Origin: JANMDR01 sp031409495
GTDB taxonomy: Bacteria; Pseudomonadota; Gammaproteobacteria; Burkholderiales; Usitatibacteraceae
NCBI GenBank assembly: GCA_031409495.1
Contig: JANNXI010000201.1
Span: 1 to 64,000, forward strand
DNA length: 64,000 nt
Direction of reading: 5' to 3'
Notes under the pieces: model-generated
What the model was told of the DNA's origin: nothing
The model's input: the letters and a program-made list of their open reading frames with translations, nothing else
Database searches by the model: none
Program-made: the position numbers and the translations under genes
Shown: one piece after another, positions 9,919-17,833 of the stretch
Layout of the letters: every line of letters starts with the position of its first letter
Numbering within the stretch: the first letter of the stretch is position 1

Positions 9919-9952
9919 GGCTGGAGAAGCCCGTATTTAGGGCGTTTCCAGC
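9919..9952. repeat. dispersed palindrome, between convergent genes
   Basis: One of the best copies: arms GGCTGGAGAAGCCC and GGGCGTTTCCAGC flank the core GTATTTA. The one arm mismatch (GGAGA against TTTCC) is a G-U wobble if read as plus-strand RNA. It lies between the stop of the DUF456 gene and the stop of the convergent kinase gene, where it may act as a two-way terminator. Confidence 0.85.
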
Positions 9953-9969
9953 TTGTTGTTTTAAGCGTT

Positions 9970-11286
9970 TTAGGTGACGGCTAACTGCTGATTTGCAGTT
10001 TCTAAGCGCTCCACCAACGTTTCTAAAAACTTCCGATCAAACAACTGCTTACAGCTTGGCGAGGCTGAATTCAAATCCGCCGCGCGGATTTTCATCACGA
10101 TACACGTTGTGGCGGTAGAAATGGTTGCGCTTCTGGGGCCATCGCGTTTGGCAAGATAGGACATTTCGCCAATACAATCGCCCGCGCTAAGTACATTGAG
10201 CAAGCGTTTGCCGCGGGTTACTTTTACGGTGCCGCTGGCTAAAACGAAAAACGAATCGCCGACGTCGCCCTCCTTAATCAGCACTTGCCCCGCTGGAAAA
10301 TTACGCCATTTGCTGATGCGCAAAACTTCCCATAATTCGTTTTCAGGAAAGCCCGTGTAAAACGATAAGGTCTTCAAAAAACTAAATCGCTCGGTGTCTG
10401 ATACCGCATCATCTGGCTCGTGTTCTTCAGCTGCAGTGCGACCAACTGCCGTTGCTTGGGCGGCCGGCATGGCTGCTTCCCAAAGCGTGGTGAGTTCTTT
10501 GCCAAACTCTTCCCAAGTTTGGAAGCGGTTGCGCGGATCTTTGGCCATGGCTTGCTTGACCACATCTTCCATCGATGCGGAAACGCCTTCGCGATAGCGC
10601 GAAGGCGGCTCTGGCTCAACATTCACAATTTGATAGGCCATGCTGGCGTGATTTGAGGCCGCAAAAGGCGGACGGCCAGCCAGTAAGTAATACATCACAA
10701 CGCCCAACGCATAAATATCGGTTTGCGCGTTGGCTCTTGCCCCAGTAATGAGCTCTGGCGCCATGTATAGCGGTGAGCCTACAGATGTGGTTTGCGTCTT
10801 GTCGCTCACCACACTTAAAGCAGCGCCGAAATCGGCAACCTTAATATCCGAGCCACCCTTGTATAAAATATTACCGGGCTTGATGTCGCGGTGAATTAGG
10901 CCATCCATATTAGCAAAGGCTAACGCGCGAACACATTTAAAAGCAATCTCAGCTATCGTCGGTTCGGGCAATAAATTATCGGGCAAGCAAAACTTTTCTA
11001 GCGTGCCGCCATCGACAAATTCCATGACGATGTAGCTCATTTCTTCTTCAACCACCGCGTCGAAAATTGACACGATATGCGGATGAATAATGCGCCCTGC
11101 AAGCGAAGCTTCAGTTAAAAACATGTTGCGATACTCGGCGCCGTCTTCGGCGTCTTTCAGCACTTCTGGAAACATTACCTTAATGGCAACTTGGCGATTG
11201 TTAAATGGGTCTTCGGCTAAATAAACGCCGCCGGTGGCACCTTTGCCGAGTTCGCGAATAACTTTATACTTGCCGATGTTTTCCAT
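9970..11286 (-). CDS. serine/threonine protein kinase with C-terminal cyclic-nucleotide-binding domain
   Basis: A soluble Hanks-type kinase of 438 residues. Visible motifs are the glycine loop GKGATGGVY (about 15-22), VAIKV with the ATP lysine near 36, HRDIKPGNI with catalytic Asp near 134, DFG at about 152-154, and APE in the activation segment. The C-terminal part (about 305-425) matches a cyclic-nucleotide-binding fold (FPAGQVLIKEGDVGDSFFVLASG and a GECIGEMSYL-like stretch), so activity may respond to a bound nucleotide. The start at MENIGKYKV is chosen because the 42 residues before it in the open frame look unlike a kinase. No transmembrane segment is seen. Targets are unknown; neighbours give no clue. 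Confidence 0.93.
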   Translation of the reverse strand: MENIGKYKVIRELGKGATGGVYLAEDPFNNRQVAIKVMFPEVLKDAEDGAEYRNMFLTEASLAGRIIHPHIVSIFDAVVEEEMSYIVMEFVDGGTLEKFCLPDNLLPEPTIAEIAFKCVRALAFANMDGLIHRDIKPGNILYKGGSDIKVADFGAALSVVSDKTQTTSVGSPLYMAPELITGARANAQTDIYALGVVMYYLLAGRPPFAASNHASMAYQIVNVEPEPPSRYREGVSASMEDVVKQAMAKDPRNRFQTWEEFGKELTTLWEAAMPAAQATAVGRTAAEEHEPDDAVSDTERFSFLKTLSFYTGFPENELWEVLRISKWRNFPAGQVLIKEGDVGDSFFVLASGTVKVTRGKRLLNVLSAGDCIGEMSYLAKRDGPRSATISTATTCIVMKIRAADLNSASPSCKQLFDRKFLETLVERLETANQQLAVT

Positions 11287-11634
11287 GATTTTTTCTATTT
11301 TGCCTAAGGGGATCTTAGGCGAGAATGATCTATGCAGCGTGTCAAGAGGGTGATAATTAAATAAGGTTTGGCGTAATAATACCGTGTTAGTTAATGCCAT
11401 GACTAGCCACATTTTGCACTTTTTGAACTCGCAATGATGGCAGCCAGAACATTGCTTAAAGTGGTTTTCAGGAACTTTACACCACTAAATTGTCGCAAAA
11501 CCGGCAAACCTCATGCAATTTATTAGACATTTCCGTCAAGTTATAGTAAAAAGTGAGGATAGTGTTGTAGATTCTTATTTTCAATCACTATTTTGCCATC
11601 GGAATATCACGTTATTTTAGTCGGGGAGCTTGCA
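11287..11634. other. divergent intergenic region
   Basis: This region lies between the kinase start and the secreted protein at 11635. It includes a 126-base open extension of the kinase frame which I regard as untranslated. The middle (11500-11600) is AT-rich and likely promoter-bearing for the plus-strand gene; I see no operator or RNA gene. Confidence 0.4.
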
Positions 11635-12576
11635 ATGCTAATGCAAAAAGCACAAAAAACTTATTCTATTTTGCTCAAAAATATCACGTTAATTGCGGCC
11701 TCTGCTGCGGCAGTTTGCGCATTTTTCGCAGCCGCACCGGCTAAAGCGGTGGTGGTCGATTACGCCAGCTGCATTTCATCCCCGCTGCCTAATCAGCCAC
11801 GCCTGCCGTTTTATAGTTTCCGCGTATTGCCAGCCAGCGGCACCGCAACCGGCGGCTTTGATGCGTATTTTTGGCGTGAATCCTGCACCGGCAAGCCAAA
11901 TTTAAATTTACTCATGATGCACCTCATCCCGTTTCAGGGTAGCGTGCCGCAAGTTTGCCCATCTAACTTCCAGCTAATTCAGTTTGGAACGCTCTACGAA
12001 GACCTACAGCTCTATCCATCGCCGGCAACCGCTGATCCAGCTGTTTGTGGTCCAATTTTCTTCCCGACTACCTATGTGCTTGGCCAAGCGCCAATTGTAA
12101 AAGGTCGATTCAATGAAACTGGCCCAATGACCATCGGCTTTGCCATCGGCAATTTGTTGGGTACAGTAAGCCTGCCAGGCGGCGCGGCATTGCCTTCTGC
12201 TGCGAGCAGCACCGTGAATTATTCCGATATGTGGTGGAACCCCGAGCAGTCAGGTTGGGGCATGAGCGTGATTCAAAGCCCATCGCGCAATATGTTTGTA
12301 GTTTGGTACACCTATGAAACCGTTGGCACAGAGCAAAAGTCAGCTTGGATTGTGATGCCTGGTGGCGAATGGACCGATGCGGCAACATTCAAAGGCAAGC
12401 TCTATAAAACAGTGGGTGGTGCGCTGCCAACGTCATCAACGTTCAATCCAAACGACGTAACGCGCATACCATTCGGTGAGGGTGAATTTAAGTTTACCGA
12501 TTCCGCCAATGCAAAGTTTAGCTTCACCACGCCAAATGGCAAAGGTGAGAAAGCGATCACCCGTCAAGCTTATTAG
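11635..12576 (+). CDS. secreted protein with C-terminal WWNPxxSGWG domain
   Basis: A 313-residue exported protein. A signal peptide (about 1-37) ends at APAKA. The N-terminal part holds several Cys and is unfamiliar. The C-terminal part (about 208-313) carries DMWWNPEQSGWGMSV and the stretch FVVWYTYETVGTEQKSAWIVMPGG. This resembles a Trp-rich domain found in many secreted proteins of Beta- and Gammaproteobacteria, whose role is not known to me. The ATG at 11635 follows GGGGAGC; a TTG 42 bases earlier is less likely. The gene ends in a strong terminator, so it is probably monocistronic. Confidence 0.85.
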   Translation: MLMQKAQKTYSILLKNITLIAASAAAVCAFFAAAPAKAVVVDYASCISSPLPNQPRLPFYSFRVLPASGTATGGFDAYFWRESCTGKPNLNLLMMHLIPFQGSVPQVCPSNFQLIQFGTLYEDLQLYPSPATADPAVCGPIFFPTTYVLGQAPIVKGRFNETGPMTIGFAIGNLLGTVSLPGGAALPSAASSTVNYSDMWWNPEQSGWGMSVIQSPSRNMFVVWYTYETVGTEQKSAWIVMPGGEWTDAATFKGKLYKTVGGALPTSSTFNPNDVTRIPFGEGEFKFTDSANAKFSFTTPNGKGEKAITRQAY

Positions 12577-12626
12577 TCGATGTGGTCTTGCGATATTGAT
12601 AGGTAACGGAAACGCAGCTTTGACGT

Positions 12627-12664
12627 AACAACAATGGCCGATACTTCGGCCATTGTTGTTTTTG
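12627..12664 (+). terminator. intrinsic terminator
   Basis: A 15 bp perfect stem (AACAACAATGGCCGA and TCGGCCATTGTTGTT) with a four-base TACT loop is followed by TTTG. It lies 50 bases past the stop of the secreted protein gene and is one of the strongest hairpins in the window. Confidence 0.92.
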
Positions 12665-12687
12665 TAGAGGGATCTAGTTATTTTATG

Positions 12688-12722
12688 CCTTGTAGACACC
12701 CTATTTTAGGGCATCTACAGGG
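12688..12722. repeat. dispersed palindrome, intergenic copy with GTAGA/TCTAC arms
   Basis: Arms TGTAGACACCC and GGGCATCTACA flank the core TATTTTA. The third arm base differs from the common GGAGA form, and the opposite arm carries the matching change, so the stem is intact. It lies 24 bases after the terminator at 12627-12664 and 52 bases before the NTF2-like gene. Confidence 0.82.
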
Positions 12723-12774
12723 TGTATTAAAATTGCGTATTTAAGTGGTTTAAGTGATTTTAGAGAGGGCTTTT

Positions 12775-13248
12775 ATGCACGCCAACGAGAAACTAATTCG
12801 TGATTTTTATGACGCGTTTGCCAAGCGCGATGCAGCCGGCATGAAGGCGCAATACCACGATGAAATTGCCTTCACCGACCCTGCTTTCCCAATGCTCAAG
12901 GGTGCGCAAGCCAACGCCATGTGGGCGATGTTGTGCGAGCGCGCTAAGGAGTTTGAACTCACCTTAGTGAGCGCCAGAGCGGACGACGCGGGTGGGCGCG
13001 CCAATTGGGAAGCCAAGTACTTATACAGCGGCAGCGGCCGGATGGTGCACAACAAAATTGAAGCCGTGTTTTCATTCAAAGACGGCAAAATTATTCGCCA
13101 TGTGGATCGCTTTGACCTTTGGAACTGGGCTGGGCAAGCATTGGGCGCATCGGGCAAATTATTGGGCTGGTTTGGGCCGTTTAAAGGTCTTATCCGTAAA
13201 AAAGCCAACAAAACGTTGTTGGCTTATATGGAAAAGCGCGGGCTATAG
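12775..13248 (+). CDS. NTF2-like (SnoaL-type) protein
   Basis: A soluble 157-residue protein with the small alpha+beta barrel pattern of the NTF2/SnoaL superfamily. It opens with KLIRDFYDAFAKRDAAGMKAQY, has the turn FTDPAFPMLKGAQA, and strands ending in HNKIEAVFSFKDGKIIRHVDRFDLWNW. Such proteins are isomerases, hydratases or ligand binders, and nothing here decides which. The ATG at 12775 follows GAGAGGG; seven upstream codons in frame are discounted. The C-terminal helix-rich tail (LLGWFGPFKGLIRKKANKTLL) fits the subgroup with a membrane-proximal look. It converges with the PCuAC gene. Confidence 0.85.
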   Translation: MHANEKLIRDFYDAFAKRDAAGMKAQYHDEIAFTDPAFPMLKGAQANAMWAMLCERAKEFELTLVSARADDAGGRANWEAKYLYSGSGRMVHNKIEAVFSFKDGKIIRHVDRFDLWNWAGQALGASGKLLGWFGPFKGLIRKKANKTLLAYMEKRGL

Positions 13249-13283
13249 CGCAAATCTAATTTTTTTAGCAAACCACGTCGCCG

Positions 13284-13880
13284 TTAATGCTGGTGCGCTG
13301 GGGCTTTGGTGCCCGAGGCTGCCCCAGCCGCAGGCCCAAATGTTTCTGCCACCGCTTCTACGTCAACTTTAAATGGCTTGCCATCCGGCCCTTGAAACGT
13401 GAGCGCCAGCGGCACCTTGTCACCTGCATTAATCTGCGTGTTAAGTTGCAATAACATCACATGTAGGCCGCCACGTTCAAGCTTTACAGCAGTATTCGCT
13501 GGAATGTCGAGCTTTTCCAGCGCGCGCATTTCCATCACGCCATCGCGCATTGCCATGCTATGTATTTCAGTAATTCCCGCTATTTTTGTTTCAGCACGGA
13601 TTAGCGTCAACGCCTGCGTTGCCGCAATTTCCATATAGGCCGCGGAGACGCGTGCACCGGGTACCGTAGTGCGCACGCGGACGTTGCTAACGGTTGGGAG
13701 GCCAGAAGATACTACCGGTAACGCTGTATTCTCACTCTTGATAGGCGAAGCGTCGCTAGCCGCAATAGTTGGCGCAGTCTTGGCTGATTTTTGTGGCGGT
13801 GGCAAGGCCACATAAATCATCAACGGCACAATGATTGCGCAGGCTGCAATAGATAAAAATGTGAAATGTTTAGAGGTCAT
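13284..13880 (-). CDS. PCuAC-type periplasmic copper chaperone
   Basis: A 198-residue protein with an N-terminal membrane anchor or signal segment (about 8-28), a Pro/Ala/Ser-rich linker, and a DUF461/PCuAC domain (about 65-175). The metal-site pattern is visible as HSMAM, then EMR about ten residues on, and HVML after a further 21, i.e. the H-(M)-X10-M-X21-H-X-M arrangement that binds Cu(I). A His-containing tail (APAHQH) follows. Such chaperones deliver copper to the CuA centre of cytochrome oxidase. No Sco or oxidase gene is adjacent, so the link is by family only. Confidence 0.9.
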   Translation of the reverse strand: MTSKHFTFLSIAACAIIVPLMIYVALPPPQKSAKTAPTIAASDASPIKSENTALPVVSSGLPTVSNVRVRTTVPGARVSAAYMEIAATQALTLIRAETKIAGITEIHSMAMRDGVMEMRALEKLDIPANTAVKLERGGLHVMLLQLNTQINAGDKVPLALTFQGPDGKPFKVDVEAVAETFGPAAGAASGTKAPAHQH

Positions 13881-14043
13881 GGTGAAATTTCGGTTTGGGT
13901 TGATTAAAGGGCAGATCTATAAATTCAATTTTCGAGGCTAGGTGTGAACGACAAATTTCGACGTTGCACATGCTTGGTACGTAAGTAGAAATTTTTCGTG
14001 AGCAACAACGCATAGCGACGACAAGTGGATTTATAGATGTGCT

Positions 14044-14733
14044 CTAAAGTAAAGCTGAGATATTTAAGATGCTTGCCGTAGCCAATCCGCGTTCGGTGTC
14101 GCCGCTATTTGCGCCGTGGAACGACGGCATTATGCCTAAAAGCGGCGTATTTAGGCGATCTTCAAGAGTTTTAATATTCTCAAGTTGAGCGGGCATGGCA
14201 GGATCAATGCAGTTCGCAATCCAACCTACGAGCTTTAAGCCTCGCGCTCGAATTGCCTCTGCCGTAAGTAAGGCGTGGTTCAAGCAGCCAAGGCGCATCC
14301 CCACGACTAAAATGATCGGTGCTTCGAGCGCCACCGCTAGGTCTGCCATTGAGTTGTTGGCATCCAAGGGGACTAAAAAGCCACCAGCACCTTCAATCAA
14401 CACCACGTCACTTTGCGCGCACAAACGCTGTAAGCACTGTTGTATGTGTGCAATCGAAATCGTGCAATTTTCCTCGGCGGCTGCAATGTGCGGAGCGATA
14501 GCTCGTACAAAGCAATAGGGGTTTATGTCGGCTATATCGGCCGCCACATTGCTGGCGGCTAGCAGTGCAACCACATCATCATTTACGCCGCCTACCGCAG
14601 CACCGGCCGCTACTGGCTTCATGCCCACCACTCGTAATTGCAGTTTCGCAAAGGCGTGCAGCAAGGCTACTGTGCAAAACGTTTTGCCCACATCGGTATC
14701 GGTGCCGGTGATAAAGAACTTTTTAGCTGTCAC
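14044..14733 (-). CDS. bioD: dethiobiotin synthase
   Basis: An ATP-dependent cytosolic enzyme that closes the ureido ring of 7,8-diaminopelargonate to give dethiobiotin. The 229-residue protein begins with FITGTDTDVGKTFCTVALL, the P-loop of the family, has VLIEGAGGFLVPLD in the middle and LVGWIANCIDP before the C-terminus. It is the last gene of the bio operon and its start overlaps the end of bioC by 11 bases. A short stretch near 14131-14166 resembles one side of the dispersed palindrome but also fits normal BioD sequence (LEDRLNTPLLGIMP). Confidence 0.97.
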   Translation of the reverse strand: MTAKKFFITGTDTDVGKTFCTVALLHAFAKLQLRVVGMKPVAAGAAVGGVNDDVVALLAASNVAADIADINPYCFVRAIAPHIAAAEENCTISIAHIQQCLQRLCAQSDVVLIEGAGGFLVPLDANNSMADLAVALEAPIILVVGMRLGCLNHALLTAEAIRARGLKLVGWIANCIDPAMPAQLENIKTLEDRLNTPLLGIMPSFHGANSGDTERGLATASILNISALL

Positions 14734-15679
14734 GTTTTAGCATCCGTTTAAAATCCGGCAACGAGATCGCTTGCACGCCATCTACTGTTTTCTGTTTGGT
14801 AATTTCCGGCTTCCAAGCTTGCCCATAAACCACTTCGTAGGTTGCGGGTAGTTTTGCATCTAGGTCGGCACGTCGAAACGCCTCGTAGGTCGTTTGTAGC
14901 GTGGTCCAAGCGGATTTGCTTAAGAGGCCCTGCGCACGGCCAGGCATCATATTGTGCGCGCCTATCGCTTTAAGCTCCCTCAGCAATGGTTTAAGCGTGG
15001 TGTAGGTGAGGGTGATAATTTCTTGATCCATCACCGGATCAGTAAATCCCGCGTTCAATAATTGGTCGCCCACATCATGCATATCTAAAAATTGATTTAC
15101 GTGCGGTTTATCGTCAACCGCTTTAAACGCGCTGCGCAATTCTTTTAGCGTATCCGGCCCAAAAGTGGTGAACATAAAGCAACCATTTGGCTTTAGAACG
15201 CGATAGGCCTCCTTAGCAACAGCCAAGGGATCGCACCACTGAATCGTTAAGCTTGAAACAATCAAATCCACCGATTCGGCCGCCAACGGTAAATTTTCCG
15301 CGTCACCGCAAACGAAAGTTGTGCGTGGTGACGCGGACGCGACTGGTCTCACCGTTGCCAGTAAGCGTTGCGCGAAGGACAGTGAGGGCGCTGGCGGATT
15401 CAACTTTTGCCGCGCAAACTCCAACATGCCTTGTGCGCAATCCAGCGCGATCGTATGCGCTTGCGGATAAGTCGCGCGTAATTTTTCAGTGCTATAACCC
15501 GTGCCAGCGCCCATATCTAGTGCGTTTACAGGGTTTAGCTTAATATACTGAAGGCGCTCAAATAAACGATCACAAACTTCACGCTGTAAAAATGCCGCGT
15601 CGTCATAGCTTGCCGCCGCGCGTGAAAATGAACGACGGACGTCGGATTTTTTGGGTAAGGTAAAAGTAGGTTCAGTCAT
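14723..15679 (-). CDS. bioC: malonyl-[acyl-carrier protein] O-methyltransferase
   Basis: A SAM-dependent methyltransferase that masks the malonyl-ACP carboxyl so that the fatty-acid machinery can build the pimeloyl chain. The SAM motif LDMGAGTGYSTEKL and the second motif ESVDLIVSSLTIQWCDPL are clear; YRVLKPNGCFMFTTFGPDTLKEL is typical of BioC. At 318 residues it is longer than many BioC proteins, partly through an insertion around residues 95-110 (LLATVRPVASASPRT). It overlaps bioH by eight bases and bioD by 11. Confidence 0.96.
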   Translation of the reverse strand: MTEPTFTLPKKSDVRRSFSRAAASYDDAAFLQREVCDRLFERLQYIKLNPVNALDMGAGTGYSTEKLRATYPQAHTIALDCAQGMLEFARQKLNPPAPSLSFAQRLLATVRPVASASPRTTFVCGDAENLPLAAESVDLIVSSLTIQWCDPLAVAKEAYRVLKPNGCFMFTTFGPDTLKELRSAFKAVDDKPHVNQFLDMHDVGDQLLNAGFTDPVMDQEIITLTYTTLKPLLRELKAIGAHNMMPGRAQGLLSKSAWTTLQTTYEAFRRADLDAKLPATYEVVYGQAWKPEITKQKTVDGVQAISLPDFKRMLKRDS

Positions 15680-16616
15680 CTACAGCGCTCAAATTCGTAA
15701 GTTGTTGCTTTGCACCGCTCTCACCCCGAGGGAGACGCGTGTGCGACATGCGTGGGAGAGGGGGGGAAGGCTGCAAATCCCCATTGTGTATCGAAGCCTC
15801 GTTATTCAAAAAATCGGACAGAGCTGTGATAAAAACCGCTTCATGCGAAATAAACGGTGCATGCGCCGCTGCTTCCAAACACACATATTGCGCATGCGGC
15901 AAAGTTTCCGTCAGCCAATCCCCACAACCGCTCGGCACCAACATATCCCGCCCGCCCTGCACAATTAGCATTGGCGTTTCAAGAAGCTTTGAAATTTCAT
16001 CGCGAACATCCGACTGCTCTAGCACGTCAAGCCAGATTTTAAGCGCTTCCGCAGACGCTTCACCGTGCGCTGCAAGCTGTTTCGCCAGCACTTGCGCAAC
16101 ACTTTTTGCGTTCGGTAGATTAAGCATTTGCAAACACAGAAAACTCCGAATTGTCGCTGCTTGATTAGTCTGCAAGCGCTGCGAAAAATCAGTTAATGAT
16201 TTCTGCGCCATCGCATGCGGCCAATCATCCCGTTCGCCGAAGCATGGTGTCGCACTGATTAAAACCAGTTTAGAAATTAGCGCAGGATGCTGCATCGCAA
16301 AGTACATCGCGATGTGCCCACCCAAAGACCAGCCAATCAACGTCACCGGTTTGCCAACAGATGAAATGTATGTGCCAATTTCCTCAATAATGTGCTGAAG
16401 AAGCCCTATTGTAGGGCGTCTATAGGCATCTAAAAGTGGTGATTTTCCATGCCCTGGCAAATCAAGGCAATGTACTTCTGCCGTTTCGCTTAGCGCCGCT
16501 GCCGTTTGCGCCCACACTGCATGGTTTAGTCCCCAGCCATGCAGCATCACCACTGTTTGCGCGGCACCGTTACCACATTGCCGATAAATTTTGCTGAATA
16601 AATTGCTCATGCTCAA
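15672..16616 (-). CDS. bioH: pimeloyl-[acyl-carrier protein] methyl ester esterase
   Basis: An alpha/beta hydrolase that removes the methyl ester from pimeloyl-ACP and ends the BioC detour. It shows VVMLHGWGLNHAVW (oxyanion region), the nucleophile elbow GWSLGG, an Asp near VQGGRDMLVPSG, and the catalytic His in AAHAPFISH. At 314 residues it is about 50 longer than usual. Two additions explain much of this: a segment YRRPTIGLLQ, encoded by the palindromic repeat at 16394-16426, and a low-complexity tail after SDFLNNE. It overlaps bioF by four bases (ATGA). Confidence 0.95.
   Translation of the reverse strand: MSMSNLFSKIYRQCGNGAAQTVVMLHGWGLNHAVWAQTAAALSETAEVHCLDLPGHGKSPLLDAYRRPTIGLLQHIIEEIGTYISSVGKPVTLIGWSLGGHIAMYFAMQHPALISKLVLISATPCFGERDDWPHAMAQKSLTDFSQRLQTNQAATIRSFLCLQMLNLPNAKSVAQVLAKQLAAHGEASAEALKIWLDVLEQSDVRDEISKLLETPMLIVQGGRDMLVPSGCGDWLTETLPHAQYVCLEAAAHAPFISHEAVFITALSDFLNNEASIHNGDLQPSPPLPRMSHTRLPRGESGAKQQLTNLSAVDD
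15715..15778. repeat. low-complexity GC-rich segment encoding the BioH tail
   Basis: The last 35-40 codons of bioH contain a segment whose plus strand reads CTCACCCCGAGGGAGACG, then GTGGGAGAGGGGGGG. It encodes QPSPPLPRMSHTRLPRGESG, which has no place in the BioH fold. The composition is like that of common intergenic repeats of proteobacteria that have been read into a gene end. Only this copy is seen in the window, so its status as a repeat is inference. Confidence 0.4.
16394..16426. repeat. dispersed palindrome inside bioH
   Basis: GCTGAAGAAGCCC, core TATTGTA, then GGGCGTCTATAGG. It keeps the bioH frame and encodes YRRPTIGLLQ on the minus strand, between the conserved LPGHGKSP stretch and the cap region. 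Escherichia coli BioH has no obvious equivalent of this segment, which suggests an insertion rather than chance. Confidence 0.75.
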
Positions 16617-17794
16617 GCATCAAACTCCGCATCAATGTCCACCAGCGCCATAATCAAATCCATTACATCATCTACGCTGTGCGCGGCGTTGAGCGACACT
16701 CGCAGCCGTGCCGTGCCCTCAGGCACAGTGGGTGGGCGAATCGCTGGGACCCAAAAACCACGCGACATCAGCGCATCCGCCACTGCCATTGCATCGTGAT
16801 TGCTGCCAATAATGATGGGCTGAATCGCGGTTTCAGACGGCAATAATTTGAAATTTTTCAACGCCAGTGATTGCTGAAACAAGCCAATTAGCATGTGCAA
16901 ATGCGCGCGGCGTTGCGGTTCTTCGTCAATCAGGTGCAAGCTTTGCGACAGCGCTGCCGCAATAGCAGGCGGGGTAGCAGTGGTAAAAATATAGCTGCGT
17001 GCGCTTTGCAAAATCCATTCCACCATATTGGCCGCCCCCGCCACAAACGCCCCGTAGCCGCCCGCTGCCTTACCTAATGTGGCCATGTACACTACCCGCT
17101 TTTTTACCAATGCTTCGGGCAGTGTAAAGTACTGCAAAGTACCGCGTCCGCGCTTGCCTAGCACGCCAAAACCATGCGCATCGTCAATCACTAGCAAGGT
17201 ATCAAATTCTTCTGCTAGGTCTAATAGCAAATTAAGCGGCGCAATATCGCCATCCATACTGAACACAGCGTCTGTGGCGATGATGCGTGGGCTGTTTGCA
17301 TCAGAATTTTCTAATGCGGTTCGTAACGCTGCCATATCGCAATGCGCATAGCGAATTGCTTTTGCACGCGACAAAATCGCACCGTCAATCAAACAAGCGT
17401 GGTTCAACTTATCGGCAAAAATAGTGGTGTGGCGGTCCGCCAAGGCAGACAAAATGCCTATATTTGCCAAATAGCCGCTTGAAAAAAACAGCGCGCTCTC
17501 CATGCCCATAAAGGTCGCCAATTGGGCTTCTAACGCGTGGTGCGGGGTGCTGTGGCCGCTCACAAAGTGCGAGGCGCCACCACCAAAACCATATTCTGCC
17601 ATTGCTTGCGTAGCCGCTGTAATCAAGCGCGGATGCGCCGCTAATCCCAAATAATCGTTGTTGCAGAACGCAATCGTTGAGCGCCCATTTACCTGCATGC
17701 GTGCGCCTTGCGGCGACTGCACCACACGGCGCGTGCGTAAGGCATCTGCGAGTACTAATTCGCCTAGGTAGGGTGCGTAATCGTCTGTTTGCAC
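16613..17794 (-). CDS. bioF: 8-amino-7-oxononanoate synthase
   Basis: A PLP-dependent enzyme that joins pimeloyl-ACP and alanine. The 393 residues include FCNNDYLGLAAHPRL near the start, GGGASHFVSGHSTPHHALE, DDAHGFGVLGKRGRG with the PLP-ring Asp, and YMATLGKAAGGYGAFV with the Schiff-base lysine. It lies 39 bases downstream of bioB and overlaps bioH by four bases, consistent with translational coupling in a single bio operon. Confidence 0.97.
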   Translation of the reverse strand: MQTDDYAPYLGELVLADALRTRRVVQSPQGARMQVNGRSTIAFCNNDYLGLAAHPRLITAATQAMAEYGFGGGASHFVSGHSTPHHALEAQLATFMGMESALFFSSGYLANIGILSALADRHTTIFADKLNHACLIDGAILSRAKAIRYAHCDMAALRTALENSDANSPRIIATDAVFSMDGDIAPLNLLLDLAEEFDTLLVIDDAHGFGVLGKRGRGTLQYFTLPEALVKKRVVYMATLGKAAGGYGAFVAGAANMVEWILQSARSYIFTTATPPAIAAALSQSLHLIDEEPQRRAHLHMLIGLFQQSLALKNFKLLPSETAIQPIIIGSNHDAMAVADALMSRGFWVPAIRPPTVPEGTARLRVSLNAAHSVDDVMDLIMALVDIDAEFDA

Positions 17795-17833
17795 GCTTGC
17801 TTCTGCCTTGTTTCTGCCTTGCTTTTGCCTTAA

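Noticed and set aside
14131..14166. Possible palindrome copy in bioD (GCGGCGTATTTAGGCGATCT)
   Set aside because: Only one arm and the core match; the encoded LEDRLNTPLLGIMP is normal for BioD, so chance cannot be excluded.
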